Assembly: GCF_900129545.1 (NCBI RefSeq)
Contig: NZ_FQWB01000005.1
Span: 124,001 to 188,000 of the forward strand
Length of the DNA stretch: 64,000 nucleotides
From: Flavobacterium fluvii
GTDB taxonomy: Bacteria > Bacteroidota > Bacteroidia > Flavobacteriales > Flavobacteriaceae
Direction: 5' to 3'
The translations under genes were made by a program, and so were the position numbers. Below the pieces are notes generated by a model. The model had not been told where the DNA came from. It saw nothing but the letters and a program-made list of their open reading frames with translations, and did no database searches. This document shows, piece after piece, positions 54,459-64,000 of the stretch. Within the stretch, counting starts at the first letter, position 1. Each line of letters opens with the position of its first letter.

Positions 54459-54585
54459 TTTTTTAATTTCAAGGAATTAGGGTATATGACAATATTGGGG
54501 TTGAAATTTTGTGCAAAAGGTGCTTTTGACAACAAAAATCCAATAAAGTGAAGGCCTGATTTTTTAAAAAATTCATGATATTTGG

Positions 54586-54603
54586 TTTGGTTAGTTAATA
54601 GTT
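54586..54603. repeat. Shared leader motif, copy B
   Basis: TTTGGTTAGTTAATAGTT is identical to copy A. It lies 127 bases upstream of the acetylesterase start and past the end of the second pectinesterase gene. Confidence 0.7.
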
Positions 54604-54612
54604 TTTTTGAAT

Positions 54613-54646
54613 AAAAAATCTCCAAGATTTTAAATCTCTTGGAGAT
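54613..54646 (-). terminator. Rho-independent terminator of the second pectinesterase gene
   Basis: A 10-bp perfect stem (ATCTCCAAGA with TCTTGGAGAT) is followed by a T run on the minus strand, 18 bases past the stop codon. Confidence 0.85.
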
Positions 54647-54664
54647 CCAAAAAAGAATGACAGT

Positions 54665-57600
54665 TTATTTAACTATCTTCACTACTTGAGTTCCATTATC
54701 TGAATTAATTTTCAATAAATAAACACCTGGAGTCATTCCAGACACATTTACCTCTTCAACAGCATTTCTAACCTCTCTTTTCATCAACTGTTTGCCATCC
54801 AATCCAAATAATTCCATTGTGGCATTTTCAACTGTTGCAGGAACTGACACAAAGAATTGGTTGTTTACCACTGGGTTTGGATATACTTTAACGTCCAGCG
54901 ACTGATGTTCGGCAACACCTAAAGTCGTCACGACAACTTGATTGGAATCTAGCCCCAAACCTCCCATGGAATTGGCAGCTCTGACTTTATAGGATCCCGT
55001 TGCAGTAAAATTATAACTATTGGTAGTCACAAAATTAACAAAAACATCATCCTTAAAAACTGCCCAACCTAAAACATAATTATTGTCAGCCCACGTTAAT
55101 GCTGTTCCATTACTTGTCACGGTAGGAGCCGTGATTTGATCTGTATAAAGTTTTGGCTGCCATCCGTCACCACCTAAAACATTTTCAACGGTATAATTAG
55201 CTGCTTCTGTCGCTGTAAGTACAGGATTAAGAGTTACTGAACCACCTGTTCCATTAGTATAATTAGTCTTTCTATTCGATAAATCGACAATGCCGCCTGT
55301 AGCATTCACGCTATTGTATTCTGCATAAACTGCTGGCAAAGTATTCCATGCCGACCATCCTTCAGCTTTTGGCAAAATATTCATTTTAGTATTGATATAA
55401 ACCACCTTTGGAGCATTGTTCCATGGACGACCTAGACTATATCCTCCTTTGTTAATATCAAATCCATCAATGGTACAATCGCTAAAGACAAAGCCCCAAC
55501 CGGTAGTAGGAGATGATCCTGCAGTAATTACATTGTTGGTTCTGTCTTCTAAATAAAGTAAACATTCCTTGAAAAACGCATCACTACTTCCGTATATAAA
55601 ATCTACAGTTCCATGAATTTCGCTGTTTTCAAGATAAATCTTTTGACCAGCCGTATAAAAGGTATCTTGATTCCCCAACAAGGCCACATTTTTCAAAATA
55701 TTTTTATTTCCAACATTTTCAAGAGCAAGACCACGACCAATATAAGAACCTGTGCGATAACTTAATTTATTCATTAGAGACAAATCTTGCATATAAACAT
55801 TATTGGCAGTTTCTGATAAATTAATCGTTGAAACTTCAAACCCTTCATCTGCTAATATAGGCTCATTAAAAAGGATTGTTTTATCCATGCTTTGCCCAAT
55901 AAGAGATAAATTAGGAATTGTAAACCTCGTTTCTTTTTTTGCATCACCAGTCAAAAGACCCAAGTTATAATTTCCATTAGGCAAAAAGATAATAAATCTA
56001 TTTCCGCTTGCTGATGCTGCTATAGCTGCTGCTTTTGCTGCTGCAAAATCGCCGTCGACACCCACAATAAAATCGTATCTTTTTTTAGTTACTGTTGGCT
56101 TATTCAATGTTGTAAAACTAAAAGTAATAGGCGCTGTTGCTGTATTTCCCGATAAATCAGACACTTTACCTCCTGCAAGCGTAAAAGCATAATTGGTATT
56201 ATAATCTAGTGCTGTGTAAGGAAAACTGATTGTTTTTCCGGAAACTTCAGGAATTAAGGTTTTGCTTCCCAATGTAGCCGTGGTACCTGCGGCTATTTGA
56301 ACTTTCTCATCAAAATTAAGCACAATTTTACCGCTAGAAGAAGCTCCAATTGCTGCATTTGCTGGAACTGAACTGGTCAATACGGGAGCAATTCCGTCAT
56401 TGACAATCGCTTCTGAACCAAACACATAAATTTCCGAAAGAGAAGTACCATCATTAGATGTCAAATCCGTTCCTACTCCTACTTTTGCCGATGTATAGTC
56501 TGGAATCCAACGAACATATACTATTGGTTTATTATTGGCATCAGCCGGCAACGGGAACGTTTGGTCAAACCATGCTTGAGCACTGCTTAAAGTATAGGTT
56601 CCAAGAGTTGTAAAATTGATTCCATCCAAAGAGTACTCCATCTTTTGCACAGAGTGGGCTATATAAGAATACAACATTCCTGCTTTCACGCTCATATTGA
56701 CAAAATCGGAGGCATTAAAACTGATTTGATAATAGTAAAGATCCCCAATCGGTTTCCAATTTATAGCGGCTCCTCTCCCAGAGCTCCCCCCATTGGCGAC
56801 CATTGATTTATCTAACCATCCAGCAGCTGTTCCATCTGCTTTTCGTAGTACCAATGCAGCAGCGGCATTGTCTGTTTTTGAAGCAAAGTCGGCTACACGC
56901 CCTGAACCTCCTGCTTTGTAAAAATCCCAACCTACCACATAATCAATAGTGCTGTAAACCGCATTTACAGTTCTCGCCTGATCCATTTTCACGGTTAGTT
57001 CAGAACTGGTTTCGCCAGTTCCCCAGTTAGAGAAATTAAAGATTGAATTGTTATTTGCTTTAATTAAAACATTTGTACCATCTTCATACATTCTTTGTCC
57101 GCCAACCATAGTTCCAGAAGGGGTTGGAACAACCATATAACTATTTCCGGCTGACTGTGTCAAGTTTAGTGCATAGGTATTGATAGGAGTATAGACAGCT
57201 TTAATATCTACATTACTATTTAATGTAAAGGTATAGGGATTGGCTGTCGACAACTGTTGTCCCGCTCCATCTTCCCAACGCGAGAATGCATATCCAAAGT
57301 TTCTGGTAGCGGTAAGTGTTACGGAAGTTCCCGCATCATGTGTAGTTCCCACAGGAAAATTACTAACGCTACCACCTGCCGTAGGCTGATTGGAAGTAGT
57401 AAGGGCATAAGTGGTAACCCCTCCAATAGTACCTGTAACCTCTCCATTAACAATCACATTAGAGATTCCTACTGCTTTTGTGGCACCAAGAGTATAAATA
57501 TACAGTTGTAAAGTACATTCCTTTGTAGAAGCTGGTATGTTTAATGATGTCAAATCAATATTTACAGAAGAGACGCCTGTTGACACTTTACTGTCTCTTG

Positions 57601-58111
57601 TTGGTACTATAGCGGCTCTTAGCAGCGTTGCTTTAATAGTGGTTCCATCATTGGATTTCCAATGCACATCAATTTTACCCCCGTCTGTACCATATCGAAG
57701 GCATTTAAAAGATACAGAAGTCGGTTTAAAACTTAATCCCGTTACAGGAGTAACATTAAAAGTTAACAAATTTTCTGGAGCTGTGGTCGAAGTAGATGTA
57801 GTTCCACACAGTATACTCGTAAAAACAAGACCTGTCAGGGATGGATCCTCAGCCACAGTGATTGAGTTGGCAGGGTTTTTAGTCCCAGGAAAAGAGTAAT
57901 TGGAACCCAAAGTCACATAATCTGGCTTAAAATAAGTACTTGTACCTGTAGAGTAAGTTGCGGTCTGACCCGCAGTGCCCAGATTAAAGGGCCAAGTGAT
58001 TGTTGTGGTTGTGTTTACAACTTGCGCAATCGATTGACCGCTTAAGCCTAAAAAAAGGAGATTCAAGACCATAAAAGCCCACCTCCTAATAAAAGTAGTT
58101 TTTCTTTTCAT
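54665..58111 (-). CDS. Multidomain secreted pectinesterase with T9SS sorting domain (2)
   Basis: A 1,148-residue paralogue of the enzyme at 48396. It has a signal peptide, the shared module beginning TITWPFNLGTAGQTATY, two InlB-B-like repeats, a beta-sandwich, an Ig-like domain (DGIAPVLTSSVPAN), the pectinesterase domain and a T9SS type A domain. It lacks the extra N-terminal module of the paralogue. The catalytic residues are D816 (NQDTFYT), D837 (GTVDFIYG) and R895 (LGRPW). Two intact paralogues suggest different pectin substrates or methylation patterns. Confidence 0.93.
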   Translation of the reverse strand: MKRKTTFIRRWAFMVLNLLFLGLSGQSIAQVVNTTTTITWPFNLGTAGQTATYSTGTSTYFKPDYVTLGSNYSFPGTKNPANSITVAEDPSLTGLVFTSILCGTTSTSTTAPENLLTFNVTPVTGLSFKPTSVSFKCLRYGTDGGKIDVHWKSNDGTTIKATLLRAAIVPTRDSKVSTGVSSVNIDLTSLNIPASTKECTLQLYIYTLGATKAVGISNVIVNGEVTGTIGGVTTYALTTSNQPTAGGSVSNFPVGTTHDAGTSVTLTATRNFGYAFSRWEDGAGQQLSTANPYTFTLNSNVDIKAVYTPINTYALNLTQSAGNSYMVVPTPSGTMVGGQRMYEDGTNVLIKANNNSIFNFSNWGTGETSSELTVKMDQARTVNAVYSTIDYVVGWDFYKAGGSGRVADFASKTDNAAAALVLRKADGTAAGWLDKSMVANGGSSGRGAAINWKPIGDLYYYQISFNASDFVNMSVKAGMLYSYIAHSVQKMEYSLDGINFTTLGTYTLSSAQAWFDQTFPLPADANNKPIVYVRWIPDYTSAKVGVGTDLTSNDGTSLSEIYVFGSEAIVNDGIAPVLTSSVPANAAIGASSSGKIVLNFDEKVQIAAGTTATLGSKTLIPEVSGKTISFPYTALDYNTNYAFTLAGGKVSDLSGNTATAPITFSFTTLNKPTVTKKRYDFIVGVDGDFAAAKAAAIAASASGNRFIIFLPNGNYNLGLLTGDAKKETRFTIPNLSLIGQSMDKTILFNEPILADEGFEVSTINLSETANNVYMQDLSLMNKLSYRTGSYIGRGLALENVGNKNILKNVALLGNQDTFYTAGQKIYLENSEIHGTVDFIYGSSDAFFKECLLYLEDRTNNVITAGSSPTTGWGFVFSDCTIDGFDINKGGYSLGRPWNNAPKVVYINTKMNILPKAEGWSAWNTLPAVYAEYNSVNATGGIVDLSNRKTNYTNGTGGSVTLNPVLTATEAANYTVENVLGGDGWQPKLYTDQITAPTVTSNGTALTWADNNYVLGWAVFKDDVFVNFVTTNSYNFTATGSYKVRAANSMGGLGLDSNQVVVTTLGVAEHQSLDVKVYPNPVVNNQFFVSVPATVENATMELFGLDGKQLMKREVRNAVEEVNVSGMTPGVYLLKINSDNGTQVVKIVK

Positions 58112-58644
58112 AAAAATTTAATTTGGTTTGTTGGTTAATCTTAAAATTATTCTTGTTCTAATATTGTTGAAATATTATGGTTTAGAACATATATCCCTTA
58201 ATGAAACTTAGCCCCATTATAGAATCGATGAATCCATCAGGCATAAACTCAATTAATATTTACAACTGATTAAAATAAATTATCAATACAATATTTTTAA
58301 TGCCTTTTTTTTTATTCATTTAATAATTATTCCTTACGCCAAAGGTATTTTAACAATACAATAATAACTTTCAAATTTTGGTCATTTACTTCTAATTTTT
58401 GATCGTTATCCGCATTTACCAGGCTTACGACTAACAAAACCATTTTTTAAGGTTTATTTTTACGAGCAATTAATAATAAACCTCTGTTTATAATACAGAA
58501 AACACAATTATTAAATATAGAATATTCTATTAGCCACATTGTAGCTAAACCCCAGATCCTAAATTAAATCTGGAGAGCATAATTAAACTTTTGGAATAAA
58601 TATGATCAGTTTATTATATATTTATAAAAAAATAAAAAACAGAA
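58112..58644. other. Intergenic region before the hybrid sensor gene
   Basis: This 533-base AT-rich gap between divergent genes has no gene. Near its left end is a looser copy of the leader motif (58123-58143). It probably holds the promoters of both the second pectinesterase and the hybrid sensor, but I cannot place them firmly. Confidence 0.5.
58123..58143. repeat. Shared leader motif, looser copy C
   Basis: TTTGGTTTGTTGGTTAATCT resembles copies A and B (TTTGGTTAGTTAATAGTT) with a few inserted bases. It lies 11 bases upstream of the second pectinesterase start codon. Confidence 0.45.
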
Positions 58645-58650
58645 TTGTTA

Positions 58651-61600
58651 ATGAAAAAACTTCTATTGATTAAATTTTTAATTGCACTTTTATTTTTTGC
58701 TTCCACAAATGAATTAACAGCACAGATAAAATGCAAAATAGAAAATTACTCTACCGAGGATGGACTTTCGCATGACGCCATTGCATATATAATAAAAGAC
58801 AAAGAAGGTTTTATGTGGTTCGCCACATGGGATGGCATTAATAGGTTTGACGGAAAAAATTTCATTACTTATAAAGCAAACGCTGGTGACAATAGTAGTT
58901 TGAGCAATAATCGCATCGCCTTGATCAAGGAAGATGCTTCTGGATATATATGGCTTAGAGCCTATGATGGACAGATTTATAGATTTGATAAAAGTACCGA
59001 ATCATTTCTTTCTGTTGCAAACATTTTAGCAACCAATAAAATTGAATTTGATGATATTATTCCTGCCAGCAACGGTAATGTATGGTTAACAACTACTAGT
59101 AAAGGTGTTTTTCTAACACAAAAAAAGACTAATGGTCAAATTAAAATCAGTCATTTCAAACAAAATTCGAAAAATAGTTTTTCGATAACTTCAAATAATA
59201 TAAATTTTGTATTTGAAGACCGTGACAATTCTGTTTGGGTGGGTTCTGACAAGGGATTAGACAATATTACCAAATCTAAAAATCAGGAATATCAAAGCAA
59301 AAATATATTAAAAAACAGCAATGTAAAATGCTTCTTTATACAAGACGATAATGCCTGGTTTGGGACCGAAGAAGGTGTGTTAATTTGTTACAATAAAATT
59401 CAAAAAAAATATTGGAAAACAGCTATTACCAAAAAAAACATAAACTCAATAATAAAATCGAAAAATGAAAATTTATTGTTCATTACCACTTCTCCAGGCG
59501 AGTTGATTATTTTTAATACAACCACTTTAAAAATAGAATCAAGCCTTAAAATTTCTGATTCACCGCTCTACAAAATTTATCAGGACAAACAAGGCTTGTT
59601 GTGGATTGAACCAGATAAGCACGGGGTTTTTATGGTAAATCCAAAAGAAAAAAGTGTTAGATTTTTTACCCAACAAACTGACGCCACTTTTTTACAGCTA
59701 AGGCATAGTTTTGGTATTTTTGAAGACAATTTTGATAGGGTTTGGGTAAAATTAAAAGGTGGAGGTTTTGGATATTACAATTCAAAAACCAATACATTTG
59801 ATTACTTTTTCAACAAACCGGGAGACGAAAATCAGAAATTTTCAAATATCGTTTCCAGTTCGTATTTCGACCCTTTGGGAATTCTTTGGATTAGCACGAA
59901 CGACAGAGGCATTAATAAAATAATCTTTCAAAAAGATAATTTTCAACAGTACATTTTAACCCCTGGTACCAAGAATAAATCTGAAAATGAAATTCGGGCT
60001 GTTTTTAATGATAAAGACAATAGATTGTGGCTTGGAACAAAAGCAGGAAAATTAAAAGTGTACCAAAATAATCAAGAATTAAAAAACCTGTTTGTAAATT
60101 ACAAAACGGGTGAAATTGGTGATGTATACTCCATCATTGGAGATGCAAAAGGAAATGTCTGGTTAGGTACAAAAGGAAATGGTTTGTATAAAGCAACTCC
60201 AGTCAATGCCCAACATTCACAATACGTTTTAAAGCAATTTAAAGCTGATAAAAACAATCCTAAAAGTATAAGCAGTAACCAAATCTACTCTATTCTAGAA
60301 GACAGAAAAGGACGTATTTGGATAGGCACCTATGACAATGGAATCAATTTATTGGAAGAAAGTTATGGTGAATTTAATTTTATACATCAATTCAAAAATT
60401 ACCCAGTTATAGAGTCCAACAAGGTAAGGTATTTGGCAGAAGGCTATAAAGGTCAAATCTGGGTTGCAACAACAAATGGATTGGTAATATTTAATCCCGA
60501 CAATTACAATCCTGATAAATTAAAATTTTCAAGATATGAAAAGATTTCCAGTGACAAATTCAGCTTGGGCAGTAATGACGTGTTGTTCCTCTATAAGGAT
60601 TCAGAGGATAAAATGTGGATTTCAACAGCTGGAGGAGGACTCAATCTGGCTATCGAAACAAAAGACAATCATTTAAAATTTAAAAACTTCACAAAAGAAA
60701 ATGGCTTGCCTAGTGATTTTATCCTGAGCATGATAGAAGATGATGACAAAAAATTATGGTTGGCCACTGAAAACGGAATTTCAAAATTTAATTTGCTTAA
60801 TCATGCCTTTAAAAATTATGATTCATACGATGGTTTGCTTAAAACTGGATTTTCTGAATCAGCAGTTATAAAACTATTAAATGGCAATTTGATTTTTGGC
60901 TGTAGAAATGGTTACTTAACTTTCAATCCAAAGAAAATAGTAAACCAAAAAAATGCTGCGAAAATGGTTTTTACCGGTTTTGAAATTAACAATAAAAATT
61001 CAAATGTAAGGTCTGCAGAATTTCCGTTGAAGTTGGATATAAATTACAACAAAGACATCGAGTTGGATTATACGAATAATACCATTAGCATTTATTACAC
61101 GGTCTTGGATTACAGATCAAACAACAAACAATTGTATGCCTATCGATTAAAAGGCTTGGATGACACATGGCATCAGGTAAAAAACCAGAAAAAAGCAACA
61201 TTTACAAATCTACCACCCGGAGATTACTTGTTCGAAGTGAAATGTATAAATACGGAGTTGTATACCAATATTCCTCAAAAGAATTTATCTTTTACAATTA
61301 CTCCTCCGTTTTGGAAAACCAATCTAGCCTATTTTGTATATGCAATTCTCATTTTTATTTTACTGGAGACAGCAAGGAGAATTGCGTATTCCATGATTCA
61401 ACTGCGAAACAAAGTTGTTGTAGAACAAAAAATGACCGAGTTAAAATTGAGCTTTTTCACCAATATTTCCCATGAATTAAGGACTCCCCTCACCTTGATT
61501 GTAAACCCTATAAATGAAATTGCCAAATACGAAAAATTAAGTCCTTTAGGCAGCGAATACATAGAAACAGTTCGAAAAAACACCAACCGGTTAGTACGAT

Positions 61601-63003
61601 TTGTCAATCAGTTGCTTGATTTTAGAAAAGTCCAAAGCGGAAATGAAGAACTCCATATTGAACCCATAGAATTGGTGTCTTTTATTAACGAAATAAATGC
61701 GTTGTTTTCTCAGGCTGCCCATGAAAAAAACATAAAAATTAAAACACAATCCAATTCTGAAACCCTTGCCTTAAACTTGGACAAAGGGAAAATGGATATC
61801 ACAATCTATAATTTGTTGTCAAATGCCATTAAATTCTCTCCAAACGACAGTATAATTACAGTTGAACTGAAAATAGAAAATGATAACTTTCTAAAGATTA
61901 ATATTATAGACCAAGGACCTGGCGTAGATGAAAACAAACTCCAGGATATATTTAAACTTTATTATGAAACGGATACAGGTAAAAATAAAAATGTAGGAAC
62001 CGGAATTGGCCTGGCACTTTGTAAAGAATATGTCCAGTTGCACCAGGGTAAAATCTATGCCATAAATAATGACTATAAAGGCCTTACCGTTTCTATAGAA
62101 ATAGATTTAAACAACGAAATTTTTCAAAACAACAATTATAAGTTAAACTTAGAGGGAGATAAATTAAAAAAGCATCCTATTGTTAACAAACTAAATGAAG
62201 AAAATCAAGTAGCACAAAATAATCACAATCCCAACTTTCCCCTGATTCTTATCGTTGAAGACAATCATGAATTAAGGGCGTTTCTAAAAAGTCAACTGCA
62301 ACGCTTTTACCGCATATTAGAAGCCGAAAACGGAAAAGAAGGATTGGAAATAGCCTTGAATAAACTTCCAGATTTAATTTTAAGTGATATTATGATGCCA
62401 CAAATGGATGGTATTGAGTTACTGGATGTACTTAAAAACACAACAGAAACCAGCCATATTCCGGTAATTTTATTAACTGCAAAATCATCAGTGGAAAGTA
62501 AAATTGAAGGGTTGAATTATGGGGCTGATTATTATATTACAAAACCTTTCGATACCGATTTTCTAATGGCTTCGATCGAAAATTTAATTAAGCATAGAAA
62601 GAAAATTTTTGAGCAATTACAAACGAATGCAAAAACAATTGCTTTAGAACCCAGCGAAATAGTCATTACAACTAAAGACCAACAGTTCTTAAAGGATATT
62701 ATAACTATAGTAGAAAATGATTTAACCAATCCAAAATTCAACATCGATGTTATTGCAAACGCATTGAATATGTCAAGGGTAACATTTAACAGGAAATTCA
62801 AAAGCCTTGCCAACATAACTCCCGTAGAATTTGTCAGCGATATGCGCCTAAAAAGAGCCAAACAATTTCTGGATGCAGGTGAAACCGATATTGCAAATAT
62901 TGCTTATAAAGTTGGATTTAATGGTGCTGGATATTTTAGTACCTGCTTTAAAGAATGCTACAAAATATCTCCTTCAGAGTATTTAAAACAAAAACAAGAA
63001 TGA
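58651..63003 (+). CDS. Hybrid two-component system sensor/AraC regulator
   Basis: A protein of about 1,450 residues. The ATG at 58651 is preferred over a TTG at 58645. Domains in order: signal peptide, about 14 Reg_prop propeller repeats forming the periplasmic sensor (30-760), a Y_Y_Y domain (about 780-890), one membrane helix (near 905), HisKA with H941 in NISHELRTP, HATPase, a receiver with D1246 in LILSDIMMPQMDG, and an AraC-type HTH (last 100). Such sensors bind oligosaccharides in the periplasm and switch on nearby polysaccharide genes, so it is the likely regulator of the pectin genes. Confidence 0.95.
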   Translation: MKKLLLIKFLIALLFFASTNELTAQIKCKIENYSTEDGLSHDAIAYIIKDKEGFMWFATWDGINRFDGKNFITYKANAGDNSSLSNNRIALIKEDASGYIWLRAYDGQIYRFDKSTESFLSVANILATNKIEFDDIIPASNGNVWLTTTSKGVFLTQKKTNGQIKISHFKQNSKNSFSITSNNINFVFEDRDNSVWVGSDKGLDNITKSKNQEYQSKNILKNSNVKCFFIQDDNAWFGTEEGVLICYNKIQKKYWKTAITKKNINSIIKSKNENLLFITTSPGELIIFNTTTLKIESSLKISDSPLYKIYQDKQGLLWIEPDKHGVFMVNPKEKSVRFFTQQTDATFLQLRHSFGIFEDNFDRVWVKLKGGGFGYYNSKTNTFDYFFNKPGDENQKFSNIVSSSYFDPLGILWISTNDRGINKIIFQKDNFQQYILTPGTKNKSENEIRAVFNDKDNRLWLGTKAGKLKVYQNNQELKNLFVNYKTGEIGDVYSIIGDAKGNVWLGTKGNGLYKATPVNAQHSQYVLKQFKADKNNPKSISSNQIYSILEDRKGRIWIGTYDNGINLLEESYGEFNFIHQFKNYPVIESNKVRYLAEGYKGQIWVATTNGLVIFNPDNYNPDKLKFSRYEKISSDKFSLGSNDVLFLYKDSEDKMWISTAGGGLNLAIETKDNHLKFKNFTKENGLPSDFILSMIEDDDKKLWLATENGISKFNLLNHAFKNYDSYDGLLKTGFSESAVIKLLNGNLIFGCRNGYLTFNPKKIVNQKNAAKMVFTGFEINNKNSNVRSAEFPLKLDINYNKDIELDYTNNTISIYYTVLDYRSNNKQLYAYRLKGLDDTWHQVKNQKKATFTNLPPGDYLFEVKCINTELYTNIPQKNLSFTITPPFWKTNLAYFVYAILIFILLETARRIAYSMIQLRNKVVVEQKMTELKLSFFTNISHELRTPLTLIVNPINEIAKYEKLSPLGSEYIETVRKNTNRLVRFVNQLLDFRKVQSGNEELHIEPIELVSFINEINALFSQAAHEKNIKIKTQSNSETLALNLDKGKMDITIYNLLSNAIKFSPNDSIITVELKIENDNFLKINIIDQGPGVDENKLQDIFKLYYETDTGKNKNVGTGIGLALCKEYVQLHQGKIYAINNDYKGLTVSIEIDLNNEIFQNNNYKLNLEGDKLKKHPIVNKLNEENQVAQNNHNPNFPLILIVEDNHELRAFLKSQLQRFYRILEAENGKEGLEIALNKLPDLILSDIMMPQMDGIELLDVLKNTTETSHIPVILLTAKSSVESKIEGLNYGADYYITKPFDTDFLMASIENLIKHRKKIFEQLQTNAKTIALEPSEIVITTKDQQFLKDIITIVENDLTNPKFNIDVIANALNMSRVTFNRKFKSLANITPVEFVSDMRLKRAKQFLDAGETDIANIAYKVGFNGAGYFSTCFKECYKISPSEYLKQKQE

Positions 63004-63267
63004 CAATACAAAAACTGATAAAATAAAACAATCAGACTTTTAATTAAATTATAAAAACGGAACTAATCAATTAACCATCGACAATTGGATTCTTATCAAT
63101 CCTATTGTCAGAAATTCTTAACTTTGCCCAGCCGCTACCAGTGGAAAACGCAGAAAAACATCAATTTATCCTGTTTAATTAAAAAACAACAAAGTCACAC
63201 CAATTACAGTATTATATTCATCATCAATCCCATATACTAGTTTTCTTTTAGAGAAAATCAAAATCAA

Positions 63268-64000
63268 GTGAAAAAAGTAGAAGTCAAAAAAGTGGAAAAC
63301 GAAGCATCAAGCTGGACTATTTGTCTTGAATGTAAGGGACGTGGTAAAAAAAGCCGAGGACTAACCAAAAAATCGCGACTCCTGTACCAGCTAGCCTTCG
63401 ATCAATTTGAAAAAACAAACAGCGAAGGAACACCTCCTGTTTTGCCTAAAGGTCATTTACATTTATGTTCAAAATGTAGTGGATCTGGATTGATTCCTTC
63501 AACTAATCCTCCTACAGCAGATAACGAAAACTACCCACATATTGCTATTATTGGTGGCGGTATAGGAGGCATTGCATTAGCTGTAGCCTGCTTACACCGC
63601 GGAATTCCTTTCACTCTTTATGAACGCGACAATAACTTCGATGCTCGATCTCAAGGTTACGGACTCACTTTGCAACAAGCCAGTAAAGCAATCGAAGGAT
63701 TTGGTATTGTTTCATTGGATGAAGGAGTGATTTCAACAAGACATCTAGTTCATGCCACAGATGGAAAAGTGATAGGTGAATGGGGAGTCAGAAAGTGGAT
63801 TCAGCCAGATGTGAAAACTTCTTCGAAACGTTCAAATATACATATTGCACGACAATCTTTACGGTTAGCAATATTGGAACAACTCGGTGGAAATGATGCC
63901 GTACAGTGGGGACACCAGTTAATTGATTTTAAGCAAGGTAAAGATGTTGAACTCCACTTTCAAGTCAACGGCAAAATTAAGACCGCCAAGGCAGATCTTG
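63268..64000 (+). CDS. FAD-dependent monooxygenase with N-terminal zinc-finger-like segment (3' truncated)
   Basis: The frame is open from a GTG at 63268 to the right edge, giving 244 residues of a longer protein. No ATG exists between the upstream stop at 63238-63240 and this GTG. Residues 20-75 hold a DnaJ-like zinc motif pair, CLECKGRGKK and CSKCSGSGLI. Then comes the FAD-binding IAIIGGGIGGIALAVACLHRG and the PHBH-type pattern ARSQGYGLTLQQA. It is probably an aromatic-ring or similar hydroxylase. The C-terminal half is outside the window. Confidence 0.85.
   Translation, partial: MKKVEVKKVENEASSWTICLECKGRGKKSRGLTKKSRLLYQLAFDQFEKTNSEGTPPVLPKGHLHLCSKCSGSGLIPSTNPPTADNENYPHIAIIGGGIGGIALAVACLHRGIPFTLYERDNNFDARSQGYGLTLQQASKAIEGFGIVSLDEGVISTRHLVHATDGKVIGEWGVRKWIQPDVKTSSKRSNIHIARQSLRLAILEQLGGNDAVQWGHQLIDFKQGKDVELHFQVNGKIKTAKADL

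Overview
The window looks like a chromosomal segment of a Flavobacterium or close relative (Bacteroidota, Flavobacteriia). It is AT-rich. Several upstream regions carry the Bacteroidota -7 promoter box TAnnTTTG. Three secreted enzymes and one propeller protein end in C-terminal domains typical of type IX secretion (T9SS) cargo. The LptD-like/TamB-like envelope genes, the pfkA-gap pair and the hybrid two-component sensor are also typical of the group. I see no rRNA, tRNA, CRISPR array, prophage or complete insertion sequence.

Layout. (1) 1-16 kb, housekeeping: the end of an LptD-like outer-membrane gene, ridA, a glycolysis block on the minus strand (pfkA, gap, sugar kinase, methylglyoxal synthase), a very long TamB-like gene, then tsaD-rsmE-DUF4159, an M43 metalloprotease lipoprotein, an AI-2E family permease and a THUMP-like methyltransferase. 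(2) 16-24 kb, mixed: a VanX-type dipeptidase, cobA for siroheme, an AT-rich pair of unknown genes, pirin, a solitary ilvD, two small lipoproteins and a thioesterase. (3) 24-48 kb, a large nitrate/nitrite assimilation locus. It holds a rubredoxin fused to a nitrite/sulfite-reductase-like protein, a nitrate reductase fused to its own FAD oxidoreductase and BFD-like domains, an FNR-type regulator, an outer-membrane porin, an NrtABD importer, a chlorite dismutase, NarK, a NarX/NarL-type sensor and regulator, DUF4202, NirD and NirB. The locus is interrupted at 35.8-40.1 kb by a T9SS propeller protein, a PIN-like protein, a HigBA toxin-antitoxin pair and an SGNH hydrolase. (4) 48-63 kb, a pectin-degradation locus: two multidomain pectinesterases, a rhamnogalacturonan-acetylesterase-like protein and a hybrid two-component sensor/AraC regulator. 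The window ends inside an FAD monooxygenase that has an N-terminal zinc-finger-like segment.

How the nitrate genes fit together (inference from families and context): nitrate crosses the outer membrane through the porin and the inner membrane through NrtABD or NarK. The Mo-bisPGD reductase makes nitrite, and siroheme NirB with Rieske NirD makes ammonium. CobA supplies the first siroheme step, and Cld could remove chlorite made when the reductase meets chlorate. A palindrome of consensus TAMGTAT-NN-ATACKTA recurs before cobA, between nitrate reductase and the FNR-like gene, before the porin, beside narK and before nirB, with a weak copy before the NarL-type gene. Its half-site spacing and central G fit an FNR/CRP-type protein, so the FNR-like regulator at 29.2 kb is the best candidate. 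Other notable points are a heptamer tandem repeat in the ribosome-binding region of the rubredoxin fusion, a soluble insert in NarK and two copies of a nested-palindrome repeat flanking parts of the nitrate genes.
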